A DNA stretch of 43,376 nucleotides, from contig CAITWF010000024.1 of assembly GCA_903896015.1 (NCBI GenBank), forward strand, positions 1 through 43,376, written 5' to 3'. This DNA is from an uncultured Opitutia bacterium. Its GTDB lineage: Bacteria; Verrucomicrobiota; Verrucomicrobiia; Opitutales; Opitutaceae. The notes under the pieces are model-generated. The model saw only the letters and a program-made list of their open reading frames with translations. It did not search any database and was not told the DNA's origin. Position numbers and translations under genes: made by a program. This document shows positions 10,693 to 19,699 of the stretch, in pieces (within the stretch, counting starts at the first letter, position 1; every line of letters begins with the position of its first letter).

Positions 10693-13600
10693 ATGAACCT
10701 ACCCCGAATCACTTCACTCCGCGTCGCCGCCTGTCCGGCGATCGCGTTGTTGGTACTGCCGCTTGCGGTCCCCTCCGTGTCGCACGCACAAGCGGTCGCC
10801 CAACCCAAAGTCGCCGATACTCCGCCGGCCGATAAGTCAAAGGACATCGTGGAACTCTCCCCCTTCGAGGTGAAAACCGAAAAGGACACCGGCTACTTCG
10901 CCGAGAACACCCTCGCCGGCAGCCGTCTCAACACCAACCTCGCCGATCTCGCGTCCTCGATCACGGTCGTCACCAAGCAGCAACTGGAGGATACCGGTTC
11001 GCTCGATATCAATGACGTGTTCAAATATGAGGCGAGCACCGAAGGTTCCAACACCTACACGCCGGTCGTCACGGACCGCGGCACGGCCAAGGACACCATC
11101 GGCGGCTACAGTCTGGGCAACGACGGATCGACCCTCACGAACGCCCAAGCGAACCGCGTGCGCGGCCTGACCGCCCCCGACGCCGCCATCAACAACTTCC
11201 CGACCAACAACCGCCTCCCGTTCGACGCCTACAACGTCCAGTCGATCGAAATCACGCGCGGTCCCAATTCCCTCCTCTTTGGTCTGGGTACTCCGGGGGG
11301 CATCGTAAATCAAACCGCGGCCCAGGCGGTGCTGAATCGTGACACCAGCACCGTGGCGGTTCGCACCGACAATTACGGGTCGTTTCGCAGCTCGCTCTCG
11401 ATGAACCGCTCCCTGTTGAAGGACAAACTCGCCGTCTTCGGCGCGTTTCTCTACAATGACCAGCAGTTCGCCCGGAAGCCCTCCAGTGATCTTACCCGTC
11501 GCGAATATGCCGCCCTCACCTACAAGCCCTTTAGTAAAACGGTCATTCGCGGTTTCGCAGAGAATTATCAAAACAACGCCAACCGCCCGAATTCGATGAC
11601 GCCCCGCGACTGGGTGACCCCGTGGCTCCAGGCCGGCCGTCCCTCCTATGATCCCGTCACGCGCATGGTGACGATGCTCGATACCGGCAAGACCATCGGG
11701 CCCTACACCACTTCCACGAGTTCGCCCGGCTTCGTCACAGGCAGCTTGACCGGCACGGGATCCATTTCCAACGTCGCCAATTCCCTGTTCGTGCCTGGCA
11801 TCCAGTTTGCCGACAGCAGCGCCCGGGCCATCCGCGAAATCGACGGCAGCAACACCGTCGCCTATTTCCAAAGCGTCCCGACGCTCTATGCTCCGGCTCA
11901 AACGAACCCCGCCACGGCGACCCCGACGCTGGCAAGTCTTGGCATCCTCCCGAGCGACCCGCGCTACGTGGTGATGGATCGGATGTGGGCCCAATCCACG
12001 GCGCTGCCGCAGCCCACCACGGTGATCAACGGCAAGACCTACACCTACGGCAGTTGGCAGAATCCCGGCGTCACCAACAAGTCGCTCTACAACTGGACAA
12101 AATACAACGACGTCCAAACCAACTTCGGCTCGCTCCGTGCCGGCAACTACAGCCTCGAGGTCGAACATCAAATCCTCCCCGATTTGTATTTCAACGCGGG
12201 CTGGCTGCGGCAGGACATCGACTCGGCTGAGAATTACACGATGGGTTCACTGACGGGCAACACGGTGCAGATCGACGTCAACAAAAACAATATCGACGGC
12301 ACGCCGAACAAATATTTCGGGCTGCCCTATATCAACGAGGGCATAGGCGGCGGCATGGATACCTTCTACCATCCGCAGACGGACGACAACTACCGCGCGA
12401 TGCTCGCCTATAATCTCGACCTCACCAAGCAACAGAACTTCCTGAAATATTTCGGCCGCCACCGCGTGCTCGGACTATGGTCCTATCAGGGCTCGAAAAG
12501 CGCGGTCGAACGCTGGCGCAACGGCTATGTGAGTGGCGATGCCGACGGCACGCTGCGGTTTGTGCCCAACCTCACCCTCCCCGGTCAGCAGTCGGCGCTC
12601 AACGGACTCACTTTGATGCGCAAATACTACCTCGCGAGTCCCGGCGATCCGCAGGCCACCGTCACCCACTCGTCCGGTTTTTACGGCAATCAAGGATGGA
12701 ACGGCCCGGTCACATCCCAAGTGCAGGTTTATAATTACAACACCGGCCAGTTTCAGAATGACACCGTGGTCGAACAGGCGCTCTTCTCCAGCTCGGGCAG
12801 TTTCCGCAGTGAACGCTATTTGAACAGTAAGACGATGGCGGTGCAGAGCTACCTCTGGAATGACCGGCTCGTCACCACGCTGGGCTGGCGCCATGACGAC
12901 GTAAAGATTCGGATTACTTCAGTCGGCGCATTGACTGACACGAACGGTGTCGTCTACGCGCCGGCGATGACCAACGCGCAGCTCTACCAAAACGGCAACA
13001 CCGGTCTAATCAATCATGATGCCGTCATGAGTCGCTGGTGGCGCTGGGATCGCTACACCGGCAACACCAAGACGATGGGCGGAGCTCTTCACCTCTTCAA
13101 GGACATGGAATTCGCACGCAAGTTTGGCGGCCAGGGTTCCCTCGCCTCGGAGTTCCTCAGTGGGCTGACACTGTACTTGAACAAGTCCGACAATTTCAAT
13201 CCCCCGACTACTTTCCAGACTGACTATTTCAAGAAAGCGTTGCCCAAGCCGACCGGCAGCGGCTCCGACCAAGGCATCGGCTTCTCGCTGTTCCAGAACA
13301 AACTCGTGGTGCGCGTCAACTGGTATAAAACCGACAATCAGAACGAGCGCACCTCCGCAGCCAGCACCCTGCTCGGACGCCTGGCCTATTCGGACACGAC
13401 CACGGGCCTCGCGTGGGCGAGCGCCGTACAGCGCATCCGCAACGGCGCGAACACGGCCGTTGCCACTTGGAACACCGACGCCGTCAATAACGTAAGCGAT
13501 CCGGTCAACCAGCAAAAAATCTATGACCTGATCAAACTTCCCCTGAACTACTATAGCGGCATCGTCACGGGCGGCACGCAGAACAGCCAGGCCAAGGGCA

Positions 13601-14337
13601 CGGAAATCCAGCTCACCTATAATCCTACCCGTAACTGGACCATCAAGTGGACCGGTGACCACGCAAAAACTTCCTACACGGATGTGGCGCCCCAATACGA
13701 CGCGTGGCTCGCCGTGCGCCTCCCGGTCTGGCAAACGATCGGCGCGCCGGAAATCGCCGACTTCACGGACGGCGGCGGCGTGCAATACTCGCTCAAGAAT
13801 TTCTGGAACGGCTACGGCTTCACCAACGTCGCCCAGAAAAACGGAAACCCGGGCAACACGAGCCCCCAAGATTACTTCAATAGCGTCGTCGTTTCGCAGG
13901 TCGCGCTCGCCAAGGCCCTACAGGGCGTCACCGCGCCGGATCTCCGACAATATCATACTTCCATCCTGACCAACTACCGGTTCACGGAAGGCCGGCTGAA
14001 GGGCTTCGGCATCACGTTCAACGAACGCTGGGAATCGAAAGCCGCGGTCGGCTTCCTCGGCAAGGTCGGCGATCCGGTCAACGCGCCCACCGTCATCAAC
14101 GTCGCCGATCCGACCAAGCCGGTCTACGACCATGGCAACTACTACACGGATATCGGCTTTTCCTATTCGCGCAAAGTATTTGGCGACAAGATCGGCTGGC
14201 GGCTCCAGCTCAACATCAACAACGCACTCGAAAACGGCCGGCTCATGCCCACCGCGGTCAATTTCGACGGTTCGCCGTGGTCGTTTCGTATCATCGATCC
14301 GCGTCAGTTCGTGCTCACCTCCACGTTCACGTTCTGA
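10693..14337 (+). CDS. TonB-dependent outer-membrane receptor (Opitutaceae type)
   Basis: The ATG at 10693 gives 1214 residues with a clean signal peptide ending SHA/QA; a TTG six codons upstream is a weaker alternative. The mature N-terminus has IVELSPFEVKTEKDTGY, the TonB-box-like signature common in Opitutaceae receptors. The plug domain spans roughly 65-215 and contains IEITRGPNSLLFGLGTPGGIVNQ. The rest is a 22-strand barrel ending in the usual aromatic residue (STFTF). It should import a carbohydrate or other ligand across the outer membrane using TonB energy. No SusD-like partner is present. It is divergent from a LacI regulator, which probably controls it, and is followed by a strong terminator at 14382-14413. 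Confidence 0.93.
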   Translation: MNLPRITSLRVAACPAIALLVLPLAVPSVSHAQAVAQPKVADTPPADKSKDIVELSPFEVKTEKDTGYFAENTLAGSRLNTNLADLASSITVVTKQQLEDTGSLDINDVFKYEASTEGSNTYTPVVTDRGTAKDTIGGYSLGNDGSTLTNAQANRVRGLTAPDAAINNFPTNNRLPFDAYNVQSIEITRGPNSLLFGLGTPGGIVNQTAAQAVLNRDTSTVAVRTDNYGSFRSSLSMNRSLLKDKLAVFGAFLYNDQQFARKPSSDLTRREYAALTYKPFSKTVIRGFAENYQNNANRPNSMTPRDWVTPWLQAGRPSYDPVTRMVTMLDTGKTIGPYTTSTSSPGFVTGSLTGTGSISNVANSLFVPGIQFADSSARAIREIDGSNTVAYFQSVPTLYAPAQTNPATATPTLASLGILPSDPRYVVMDRMWAQSTALPQPTTVINGKTYTYGSWQNPGVTNKSLYNWTKYNDVQTNFGSLRAGNYSLEVEHQILPDLYFNAGWLRQDIDSAENYTMGSLTGNTVQIDVNKNNIDGTPNKYFGLPYINEGIGGGMDTFYHPQTDDNYRAMLAYNLDLTKQQNFLKYFGRHRVLGLWSYQGSKSAVERWRNGYVSGDADGTLRFVPNLTLPGQQSALNGLTLMRKYYLASPGDPQATVTHSSGFYGNQGWNGPVTSQVQVYNYNTGQFQNDTVVEQALFSSSGSFRSERYLNSKTMAVQSYLWNDRLVTTLGWRHDDVKIRITSVGALTDTNGVVYAPAMTNAQLYQNGNTGLINHDAVMSRWWRWDRYTGNTKTMGGALHLFKDMEFARKFGGQGSLASEFLSGLTLYLNKSDNFNPPTTFQTDYFKKALPKPTGSGSDQGIGFSLFQNKLVVRVNWYKTDNQNERTSAASTLLGRLAYSDTTTGLAWASAVQRIRNGANTAVATWNTDAVNNVSDPVNQQKIYDLIKLPLNYYSGIVTGGTQNSQAKGTEIQLTYNPTRNWTIKWTGDHAKTSYTDVAPQYDAWLAVRLPVWQTIGAPEIADFTDGGGVQYSLKNFWNGYGFTNVAQKNGNPGNTSPQDYFNSVVVSQVALAKALQGVTAPDLRQYHTSILTNYRFTEGRLKGFGITFNERWESKAAVGFLGKVGDPVNAPTVINVADPTKPVYDHGNYYTDIGFSYSRKVFGDKIGWRLQLNINNALENGRLMPTAVNFDGSPWSFRIIDPRQFVLTSTFTF

Positions 14338-14381
14338 GCCGCGCGATCAATTTGTGCTGACTTGACCGAAAGCGGCACGCG

Positions 14382-14413
14382 AAGCTCCCTCGACTCCGAG
14401 GGAGCTTTTTTTT
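14382..14413 (+). terminator. Rho-independent terminator after the TonB-dependent receptor
   Basis: A perfect 11-bp stem, AAGCTCCCTCG (14382-14392) and CGAGGGAGCTT (14397-14407), has a four-base loop ACTC and runs into a tract of eight T residues (14406-14413). It lies 44 bp after the receptor stop codon. It ends only one base before the ATG of the next gene, so the two transcription units should be separate. Confidence 0.93.
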
Positions 14414-14414
14414 G

Positions 14415-16442
14415 ATGTCGTCCTCTCCATCCAGCGCCGCGCGCACATTCGAGCGCGCCCACTCCCGCGGCTCCGCGCGCTGGCTCGCGCCGGCGCTGCT
14501 CCTCGTCGCGGTTGCGCTCGCCTACGCCAACAGCCTTCACGCCCCCTTCCTCTTCGACGACACCGGCGCCGTCGTAAACAACCCCACGATCCGGCGCCTC
14601 TGGTCGCCCGATATTTTCAACCCGCCGGCCGATGGCAGCACCGCGACCGGCCGGCCGCTCGTCAACCTCACGTATGCGCTCAACTTCGCGCTCAGCGGCG
14701 AACGCGTGTGGAGCTATCATGCGCTCAACCTCACGCTCCACGCGCTGGCCGCCCTCGCTTTGTTCGGCGTCCTCCGTCGCTCGCTAGTGCTTCTCAAGTT
14801 CACATCGCCCACCGCCGTCGCCTTCGCGACCGCCGCGCTGTGGGCGCTTCACCCACTGCAAACTGAAACCGTCGTCGGCATTGCCCAACGCACCGAATTG
14901 CTTTGCGGATTTCTTTACCTGCTGACGCTTTACGGCTTCGTTCGCGGGACCGAAACCGCCGCGCCACGGCGCTGGATGGCGCTCTCTCTCGGGGCCTGTC
15001 TCGCCGGCATGGCCGCCAAGGAAGTGATGGTCACCGCACCGCTCGTCGTGCTGCTCTACGATCGCACGTTCGTTGCCGAATCCTTTTCCGCCGCGTGGCG
15101 CGCCCGCCGCGGCTACTACTCGGCACTCGCTGCCACCTGGCTGCTCCTCGCGTGGCTCGTGGCGCGCAACGGCGGCGCGCGCGGCGCGGCAGCCGGCTTC
15201 GGCCTCGGCGTATCGGGTTGGGCCTATCTACTGACCCAGTGCGAGGCCCTCGTCCTCTACCTGCGGCTCGCGCTTTGGCCCCACCCGCTCGTGCTCGACT
15301 ACGGCACGGCGGTGGCGCACTCCATCGCCGAGGTGTGGTGGCAGGGTCTTATCGTGCTCACGCTGCTGGCTGCGACGATCTGGGCGCTCGTGCGAAAACC
15401 TGCTCTCGGTTTCGTCGGCGCATGGTTTTTCCTCATCCTCGCGCCGAGTTCGAGCGTCGTGCCCTTGGTGACTCAAACCATCGCGGAACACCGCATGTAT
15501 TTGCCGCTCGCGGCGCTGATCGGACTCGCGGTCATAACGGCGCACCGCCGGCTCGGCTCGCGTTCGCGGTGGCTGTTTGCCGTCGTCGCGCTCGTGCTCG
15601 GCGCCGCGACCGTCGCCCGCAATCACGATTACCGCGACCCTGTCGCGATTTGGACCGAAAACGTCACCGCTCAACCCGAGGTCGCGCGCGGCCACAACAA
15701 CCTTGCGTGGGCACTGCAGCAGCAGGGCAAATCCGCCGAGGCCAACGCGCATTTCGCCCGCGCGATCGCGCTTCAGCCGGAATATATTTCCGCCCACTAC
15801 AGCTGGGGCGTAGCGCTATTCGATCAAGGCCGTGCCGCCGAGGCGATCGCCGAGTTCGAGACCGCGCTCCGGCTCGCACCAAACCATGCCGACGCCCAAC
15901 TCAATCTCGGCAACGCCCTCATGCAGGTGCGGCGCTCCGCCGACGCCATCCCGCACTACGAGGCGGCACTGCGCCTCAAGCCCGCCGCCGACGCCCACTA
16001 CGACCTCGCTGTCGCGCTGATGGATGTGAGCCGCGACGACGATGCGGTGGGACACTTTCGCGCGGCGTTGGAAGAAAATCCCGCGTTGCCCGAGGCGCAT
16101 TACTGGCTCGGACGCCTCGCCGAGCGCGCCAGCCAGTTCGCAGACGCCGAGCGTCACTACGACGAAACCCTGCGCCTCGCCCCCGATCACGCCGCCGCGC
16201 ACGCCCAACTCGGCGTGCTGCTCGCGCGCTCCGACCACCTGCCTGCCGCCGCCGAACAGCTGCGCAGCGCGGCCCGCCTAGCGCCCGCGGATGCCGATGC
16301 CCACGCGAACTTGGGCAACGTGTTGCTGCTGCAAAATCTCCCGCGCGAGGCCCTCGCCGAATATGAAGCAGCGCTCCGCCTGCGCCCCAACGATCCGCAC
16401 CTGCGCGAAAGCGTTCAGCTCGCGCGCGATTCGATCCGCTGA
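14415..16442 (+). CDS. TMTC-like membrane protein with C-terminal TPR repeats (putative GT-C O-glycosyltransferase)
   Basis: The ATG at 14415 gives 675 residues. The N-terminal 410 residues hold about ten membrane segments with motifs shared by eukaryotic TMTC proteins and their bacterial relatives: PFLFDD (residues 44-49, the acidic pair expected in a GT-C catalytic loop), GRPLVNLTY, HPLQTETV, AAKEVMVTAPLVVLLYD and AEHRMYLPLA. The last 260 residues are about seven TPR repeats. Eukaryotic TMTC1-4 transfer mannose from dolichol-phosphate-mannose to proteins; whether bacterial homologues do so is unproven. It is a close paralogue of the 17209-19155 gene, and its 3' end overlaps the convergent GT2 gene by 28 bp. 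The start codon directly follows a terminator, leaving almost no room for a leader. Confidence 0.82.
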   Translation: MSSSPSSAARTFERAHSRGSARWLAPALLLVAVALAYANSLHAPFLFDDTGAVVNNPTIRRLWSPDIFNPPADGSTATGRPLVNLTYALNFALSGERVWSYHALNLTLHALAALALFGVLRRSLVLLKFTSPTAVAFATAALWALHPLQTETVVGIAQRTELLCGFLYLLTLYGFVRGTETAAPRRWMALSLGACLAGMAAKEVMVTAPLVVLLYDRTFVAESFSAAWRARRGYYSALAATWLLLAWLVARNGGARGAAAGFGLGVSGWAYLLTQCEALVLYLRLALWPHPLVLDYGTAVAHSIAEVWWQGLIVLTLLAATIWALVRKPALGFVGAWFFLILAPSSSVVPLVTQTIAEHRMYLPLAALIGLAVITAHRRLGSRSRWLFAVVALVLGAATVARNHDYRDPVAIWTENVTAQPEVARGHNNLAWALQQQGKSAEANAHFARAIALQPEYISAHYSWGVALFDQGRAAEAIAEFETALRLAPNHADAQLNLGNALMQVRRSADAIPHYEAALRLKPAADAHYDLAVALMDVSRDDDAVGHFRAALEENPALPEAHYWLGRLAERASQFADAERHYDETLRLAPDHAAAHAQLGVLLARSDHLPAAAEQLRSAARLAPADADAHANLGNVLLLQNLPREALAEYEAALRLRPNDPHLRESVQLARDSIR

Positions 16443-17197
16443 ACACGCCGGTCCGCGGGAAACAAGCGCGAGCGAATCAACCGCCACCGCGCCAGCCGAA
16501 AGCGCAAACCCGTGCCGAGGCAGCCGAATCCGTAGCGCACGCTCCGCCCAAAATCGATCGACGAGGCCTCTGGAAAATAGCGCGTCGGGCAGCTCACCTC
16601 CGCGATCGCGAATCCGCACCACAGCACCTGCGCCAGCATTTGGTTGTCGAAAACGAAGTCGTCGGAGTTTTCCGCCCACGGCACTTGTTCCAGCACCTCG
16701 CGCGCAAACGCCCGGTAGCCCGTGTGCCATTCGGCGAGCTTCGTTTCGCAAAGGATGTTTTCCACGAAGGTCAGCCCGCGGTTCGCCGCGTATTTCCACC
16801 ACGGCATCCCGCCTCCCAGCGCCTGCCCACCGAGGATGCGGCTGCCAATCACGCAGGGGCAAAACCCATCGGCGATCATCGCGGCCATCGCGGGAATCAG
16901 CCGCGGCGTATATTGGTAGTCGGGGTGGACCATGATCACGATGTCCGCACCCGTCGCAAGCGCCGCCCGATAACACGTCTTCTGGTTTCCTCCGTAGCCG
17001 AGGTTGCGCGCATGCACGATAACTTCGGTCTGCGGCAGTTGCCGGGCGAGGCCGACCGTCTCGTCACGACTACCGTCATCCACCACGATCACGCCGTCAA
17101 CCACGCCCTGAGCCATCACTTCGTCGTAGGTGCGCCGCAGTGTTTTCGCGGCATTGTAGGCGGGCATCACGACCACGATTTTTTTGCCGAGATGCAT
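16415..17197 (-). CDS. Family 2 glycosyltransferase, polyprenyl-phosphate sugar synthase-like
   Basis: This 260-residue GT-A enzyme has MPAYNAAKTL at the N-terminus, the nucleotide-binding VVDDGSRDET (39-47), ARNLGYGGNQKTCYRAAL and MVHPDYQYTP (the DxD-equivalent region). This pattern is that of dolichol/undecaprenyl-phosphate mannose or glucose synthases. There is no C-terminal membrane anchor, though the tail is very basic, which may bind membrane lipids. It lies 11 bp downstream of a TMTC-like gene on the same strand, so the two are almost certainly co-transcribed. The inferred role is to make the lipid-linked sugar donor used by the TMTC-like proteins. Its 3' end overlaps that of the convergent TMTC-like gene. 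Confidence 0.88.
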   Translation of the reverse strand: MHLGKKIVVVMPAYNAAKTLRRTYDEVMAQGVVDGVIVVDDGSRDETVGLARQLPQTEVIVHARNLGYGGNQKTCYRAALATGADIVIMVHPDYQYTPRLIPAMAAMIADGFCPCVIGSRILGGQALGGGMPWWKYAANRGLTFVENILCETKLAEWHTGYRAFAREVLEQVPWAENSDDFVFDNQMLAQVLWCGFAIAEVSCPTRYFPEASSIDFGRSVRYGFGCLGTGLRFRLARWRLIRSRLFPADRRVQRIESRAS

Positions 17198-17208
17198 GGG
17201 GCGATAGA

Positions 17209-19155
17209 TCAGTTGGCGCCCAACATCCGCTGCGCGCGCGCTGCGTTCTGGCGCGCCGACTCGTGCGCCGGATTCAGGCGCAAGGCCTCCTGAAACTGCT
17301 CCAGCGCCTGGCGCACCTGCCCGGCGCGCCCCAGGGCGGTGCCGAGCCGGTTCCGCAAATCCGCCTCGCGCGGCTGCAACCGCACCGCCGTTTCCAATTC
17401 CGCGATCGCCTCGTCCCGCCGGCCGAGCGCCTGAAGCACGTTGCTGAAATTCGCATGCGCCTCCGCGTCGCCGGGCCGCGTCTTCAGCAAAATCTCAAAC
17501 TCCTCCACCGCCTCCGTCATACGCCCGCTTTGCGCGAGCGCGTTCGCGAGGTTCCCGCGCGTCGCCGCTAAATTAGGCGCAAACTTCAGCGCTTCCTTAA
17601 TTTGATCGATGCCTTCTTCCACGTGGCCGGACAGCACCAGCGCGTTGCCGAGATTGTTCAGCGCCGTGGCATCGCCAGGCTTCAGCGCGAGCACTTGTCG
17701 AAAATATCCCGCGGCCTTGCCGGCCTCGCCGAGTTCCTGCCAGACATCGCCAAGATTGTTCAAAACCGGGACGACTCCCGGTTGCACCGCCAGCGAACGC
17801 TCCAGCCACAGGCGCGCGTCATCCAGTCGTCCCGCCCGCCGGCAATAATCGGCAAGCAGCGCCATCGCGCGCGCGTTGTCGGGCCGTTTCGTCACCGTGT
17901 CCTCGCAAATCGTGATCGCCGTCGCGTAGTCGGCGTTGCGGCGCTCCGTGGCGATCGCCAGCACAACCGCCGCGCACGCGAGCAACGCGAGCCCTTTTCC
18001 CGCGAGTAGCCGATGGGTCAAAAGGACGACGCCGACCACGACCGCGGCGAGCGGCAGATACATCCGGTGCTCCGCCATCGTCTGGCCCACGAGCGGCACT
18101 ATGCTCGAACTCGGCGCAAGGATCATGAAGAACCACGCGCCGAGGCAGCCGAGCGCGGGCCGCCGCGCGAGTGCCCAAACCGTTCCCGCAAACAGGGCGA
18201 TCAAGAGAATTCCCTGCCACCACACGTCGGCGGCGGAGTCCACGAGCCCCGTGCCGTAGTCGAGCACGAGCGGATGTGGCCAGAGCGACAGCTTCAAATA
18301 CATCACGATGGCCTCGCATTGCGTCAGCAGGTAGCTCCACGCCGAGACGCCGAGTCCGAAGCCCGCCGACACCCCGCGCGCACCGCCTTCCTGCCACACG
18401 AACCACGCGAGCACCAGCCACGTGCCCGCGAGCGTGAGCAACAGCTTCCGATGGAGCCTCCATACCTCGCGCCACGAGTCCGAGGCAAACGCACGGACAT
18501 AAAGCGCGACGAACAGCGGCGCCGACACCATCACCTCCTTCGTCGCCATACCTAGCGCGCACACCGAGCAGGCCAACCAGTGCCACTTGGCCACCGCACC
18601 CGGTTCCAAGGCCCGGATCGAAAACCACAGCGTGAGCAAATAGAGCAGCCCAAGCAGCGCCTCCGCTCGCTGTGAAATGTAGGTTACCGATTCCGTTTGC
18701 AGCGGATGCACCGTCCAAATCGCTGCGACGAGCAGTGCGATCTCGAACGCCTGCGCGCCAAACCGGTCCACCAACACCGGCTGCAACAGCGTCCGCCACG
18801 TCACGCCAAACAAAACCATTCCCGCCGCCACGTGGATCAGGAGATTGATCACGTGGTAACTCCACACACCGCTCCCGCTCACCGCGTAGCTCACGCCAAA
18901 GGAAAAATTCACCACAGGCCGCCCCGAGATCGGCAGACCCGTCAACTCCGGCGGCGGCGACAGCGCGGCCCACAAATCCCGCACCGAAGGATTCGTCACG
19001 ATCGCGAGTTCGTCATCGAATACGAACGGCACCGCGAAGCTGTTGTGATATGCGGCCAGCGCCGCCACCGCGATTGCCAGCGCTGCAAAACGCGGCGTCC
19101 GCCAGAACGGCAGCTTCACCTTCGTTGGGGCGGGCGCCAGGCGCGCAAAAACCAT
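17209..19155 (-). CDS. TMTC-like membrane protein with C-terminal TPR repeats, paralogue of the 14415 gene
   Basis: This 648-residue protein matches its neighbour at 14415-16442 along most of its length: PFVFDD (residues 43-48), GRPVVNFSFGVSYAVSG, VHPLQTESV, ATKEVMVSAPLFVALY, GFGLGVSAWSYLLTQCEAI, WPHPLVLDYGTG and AEHRMYLPLA. About ten membrane segments occupy residues 20-405, and about six TPR repeats occupy residues 415-645. The conserved acidic pair in the first external loop is kept, so both paralogues may be active. It heads a two-gene unit with the GT2 gene. An alternative reading is an uncharacterised membrane TPR protein without transferase activity. The two copies may have arisen by local duplication followed by inversion. 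Confidence 0.82.
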   Translation of the reverse strand: MVFARLAPAPTKVKLPFWRTPRFAALAIAVAALAAYHNSFAVPFVFDDELAIVTNPSVRDLWAALSPPPELTGLPISGRPVVNFSFGVSYAVSGSGVWSYHVINLLIHVAAGMVLFGVTWRTLLQPVLVDRFGAQAFEIALLVAAIWTVHPLQTESVTYISQRAEALLGLLYLLTLWFSIRALEPGAVAKWHWLACSVCALGMATKEVMVSAPLFVALYVRAFASDSWREVWRLHRKLLLTLAGTWLVLAWFVWQEGGARGVSAGFGLGVSAWSYLLTQCEAIVMYLKLSLWPHPLVLDYGTGLVDSAADVWWQGILLIALFAGTVWALARRPALGCLGAWFFMILAPSSSIVPLVGQTMAEHRMYLPLAAVVVGVVLLTHRLLAGKGLALLACAAVVLAIATERRNADYATAITICEDTVTKRPDNARAMALLADYCRRAGRLDDARLWLERSLAVQPGVVPVLNNLGDVWQELGEAGKAAGYFRQVLALKPGDATALNNLGNALVLSGHVEEGIDQIKEALKFAPNLAATRGNLANALAQSGRMTEAVEEFEILLKTRPGDAEAHANFSNVLQALGRRDEAIAELETAVRLQPREADLRNRLGTALGRAGQVRQALEQFQEALRLNPAHESARQNAARAQRMLGAN

Positions 19156-19269
19156 GCCTCATCGCAGCGCGCCGCCGCCGCCTTGTCCAGCGTGCAGCCC
19201 GCCGGAGCGTCCGAGCGATTGCGTTCCCGCATCCTTGCAGCCACCCTGCGCGTCTTGCCTACAACGTTG

Positions 19270-19695
19270 ATGAAAATCCTCCGTCTCGCTGCTCTCATCG
19301 CCGTCGCCTTCCTCGCCAGCTGCTCCTCCGTCAGCACCCGCGCCGTCGTCGATGTCACGCCGTTCAAAACCATCTACGTCGTCCATCGCCTCACCGATGA
19401 CCGTCACATAGACGAAATGTTCGTCGCCGAACTCCAGCGCCTCGGCCACATCGCGTCGTGCGGCCCGCTGACGATGCTGCCGGACAACACCGACGCCATC
19501 CTCACCTACGAGGATCGCTGGGAGTGGGATTTCAAAACCTACCTAATCGAGCTCACCTTCACCCTCCAGACCGCGCGCACCGAAAAAAAGATCGCAGATG
19601 GACGCTTCTATCAGCCCACCCCGAAGGCAAAACCGCCCGCCGAGGTCGTCCACGAACTGCTCGGCACGCTCGTGCACACGAAGGTCGCGAAATAG
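19270..19695 (+). CDS. Small putative lipoprotein
   Basis: The ATG at 19270 opens 141 residues. The N-terminus is a lipoprotein signal, MKILRLAALIAVAFLASC, with the lipobox LASC and the acylated Cys at 18. The mature part has alternating strands and no catalytic motif (FKTIYVVHRLTDDRHIDEM, ILTYEDRWEWDFKTYLIEL). The pattern resembles small envelope lipoproteins with a nucleotide-binding-like alpha/beta fold, but I cannot name the family. It is divergent from the TMTC-like gene and stops 4 bp before the convergent LacI gene ends. Frames extending upstream of this ATG run antisense to the TMTC-like gene and were not used. Confidence 0.75.
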   Translation: MKILRLAALIAVAFLASCSSVSTRAVVDVTPFKTIYVVHRLTDDRHIDEMFVAELQRLGHIASCGPLTMLPDNTDAILTYEDRWEWDFKTYLIELTFTLQTARTEKKIADGRFYQPTPKAKPPAEVVHELLGTLVHTKVAK

Positions 19696-19699
19696 ACGT

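Noticed and set aside
14903-16366. 487-codon frame inside the TMTC-like gene
   Set aside because: It is an Arg-rich out-of-frame shadow; the other frame has membrane helices and TPR repeats.
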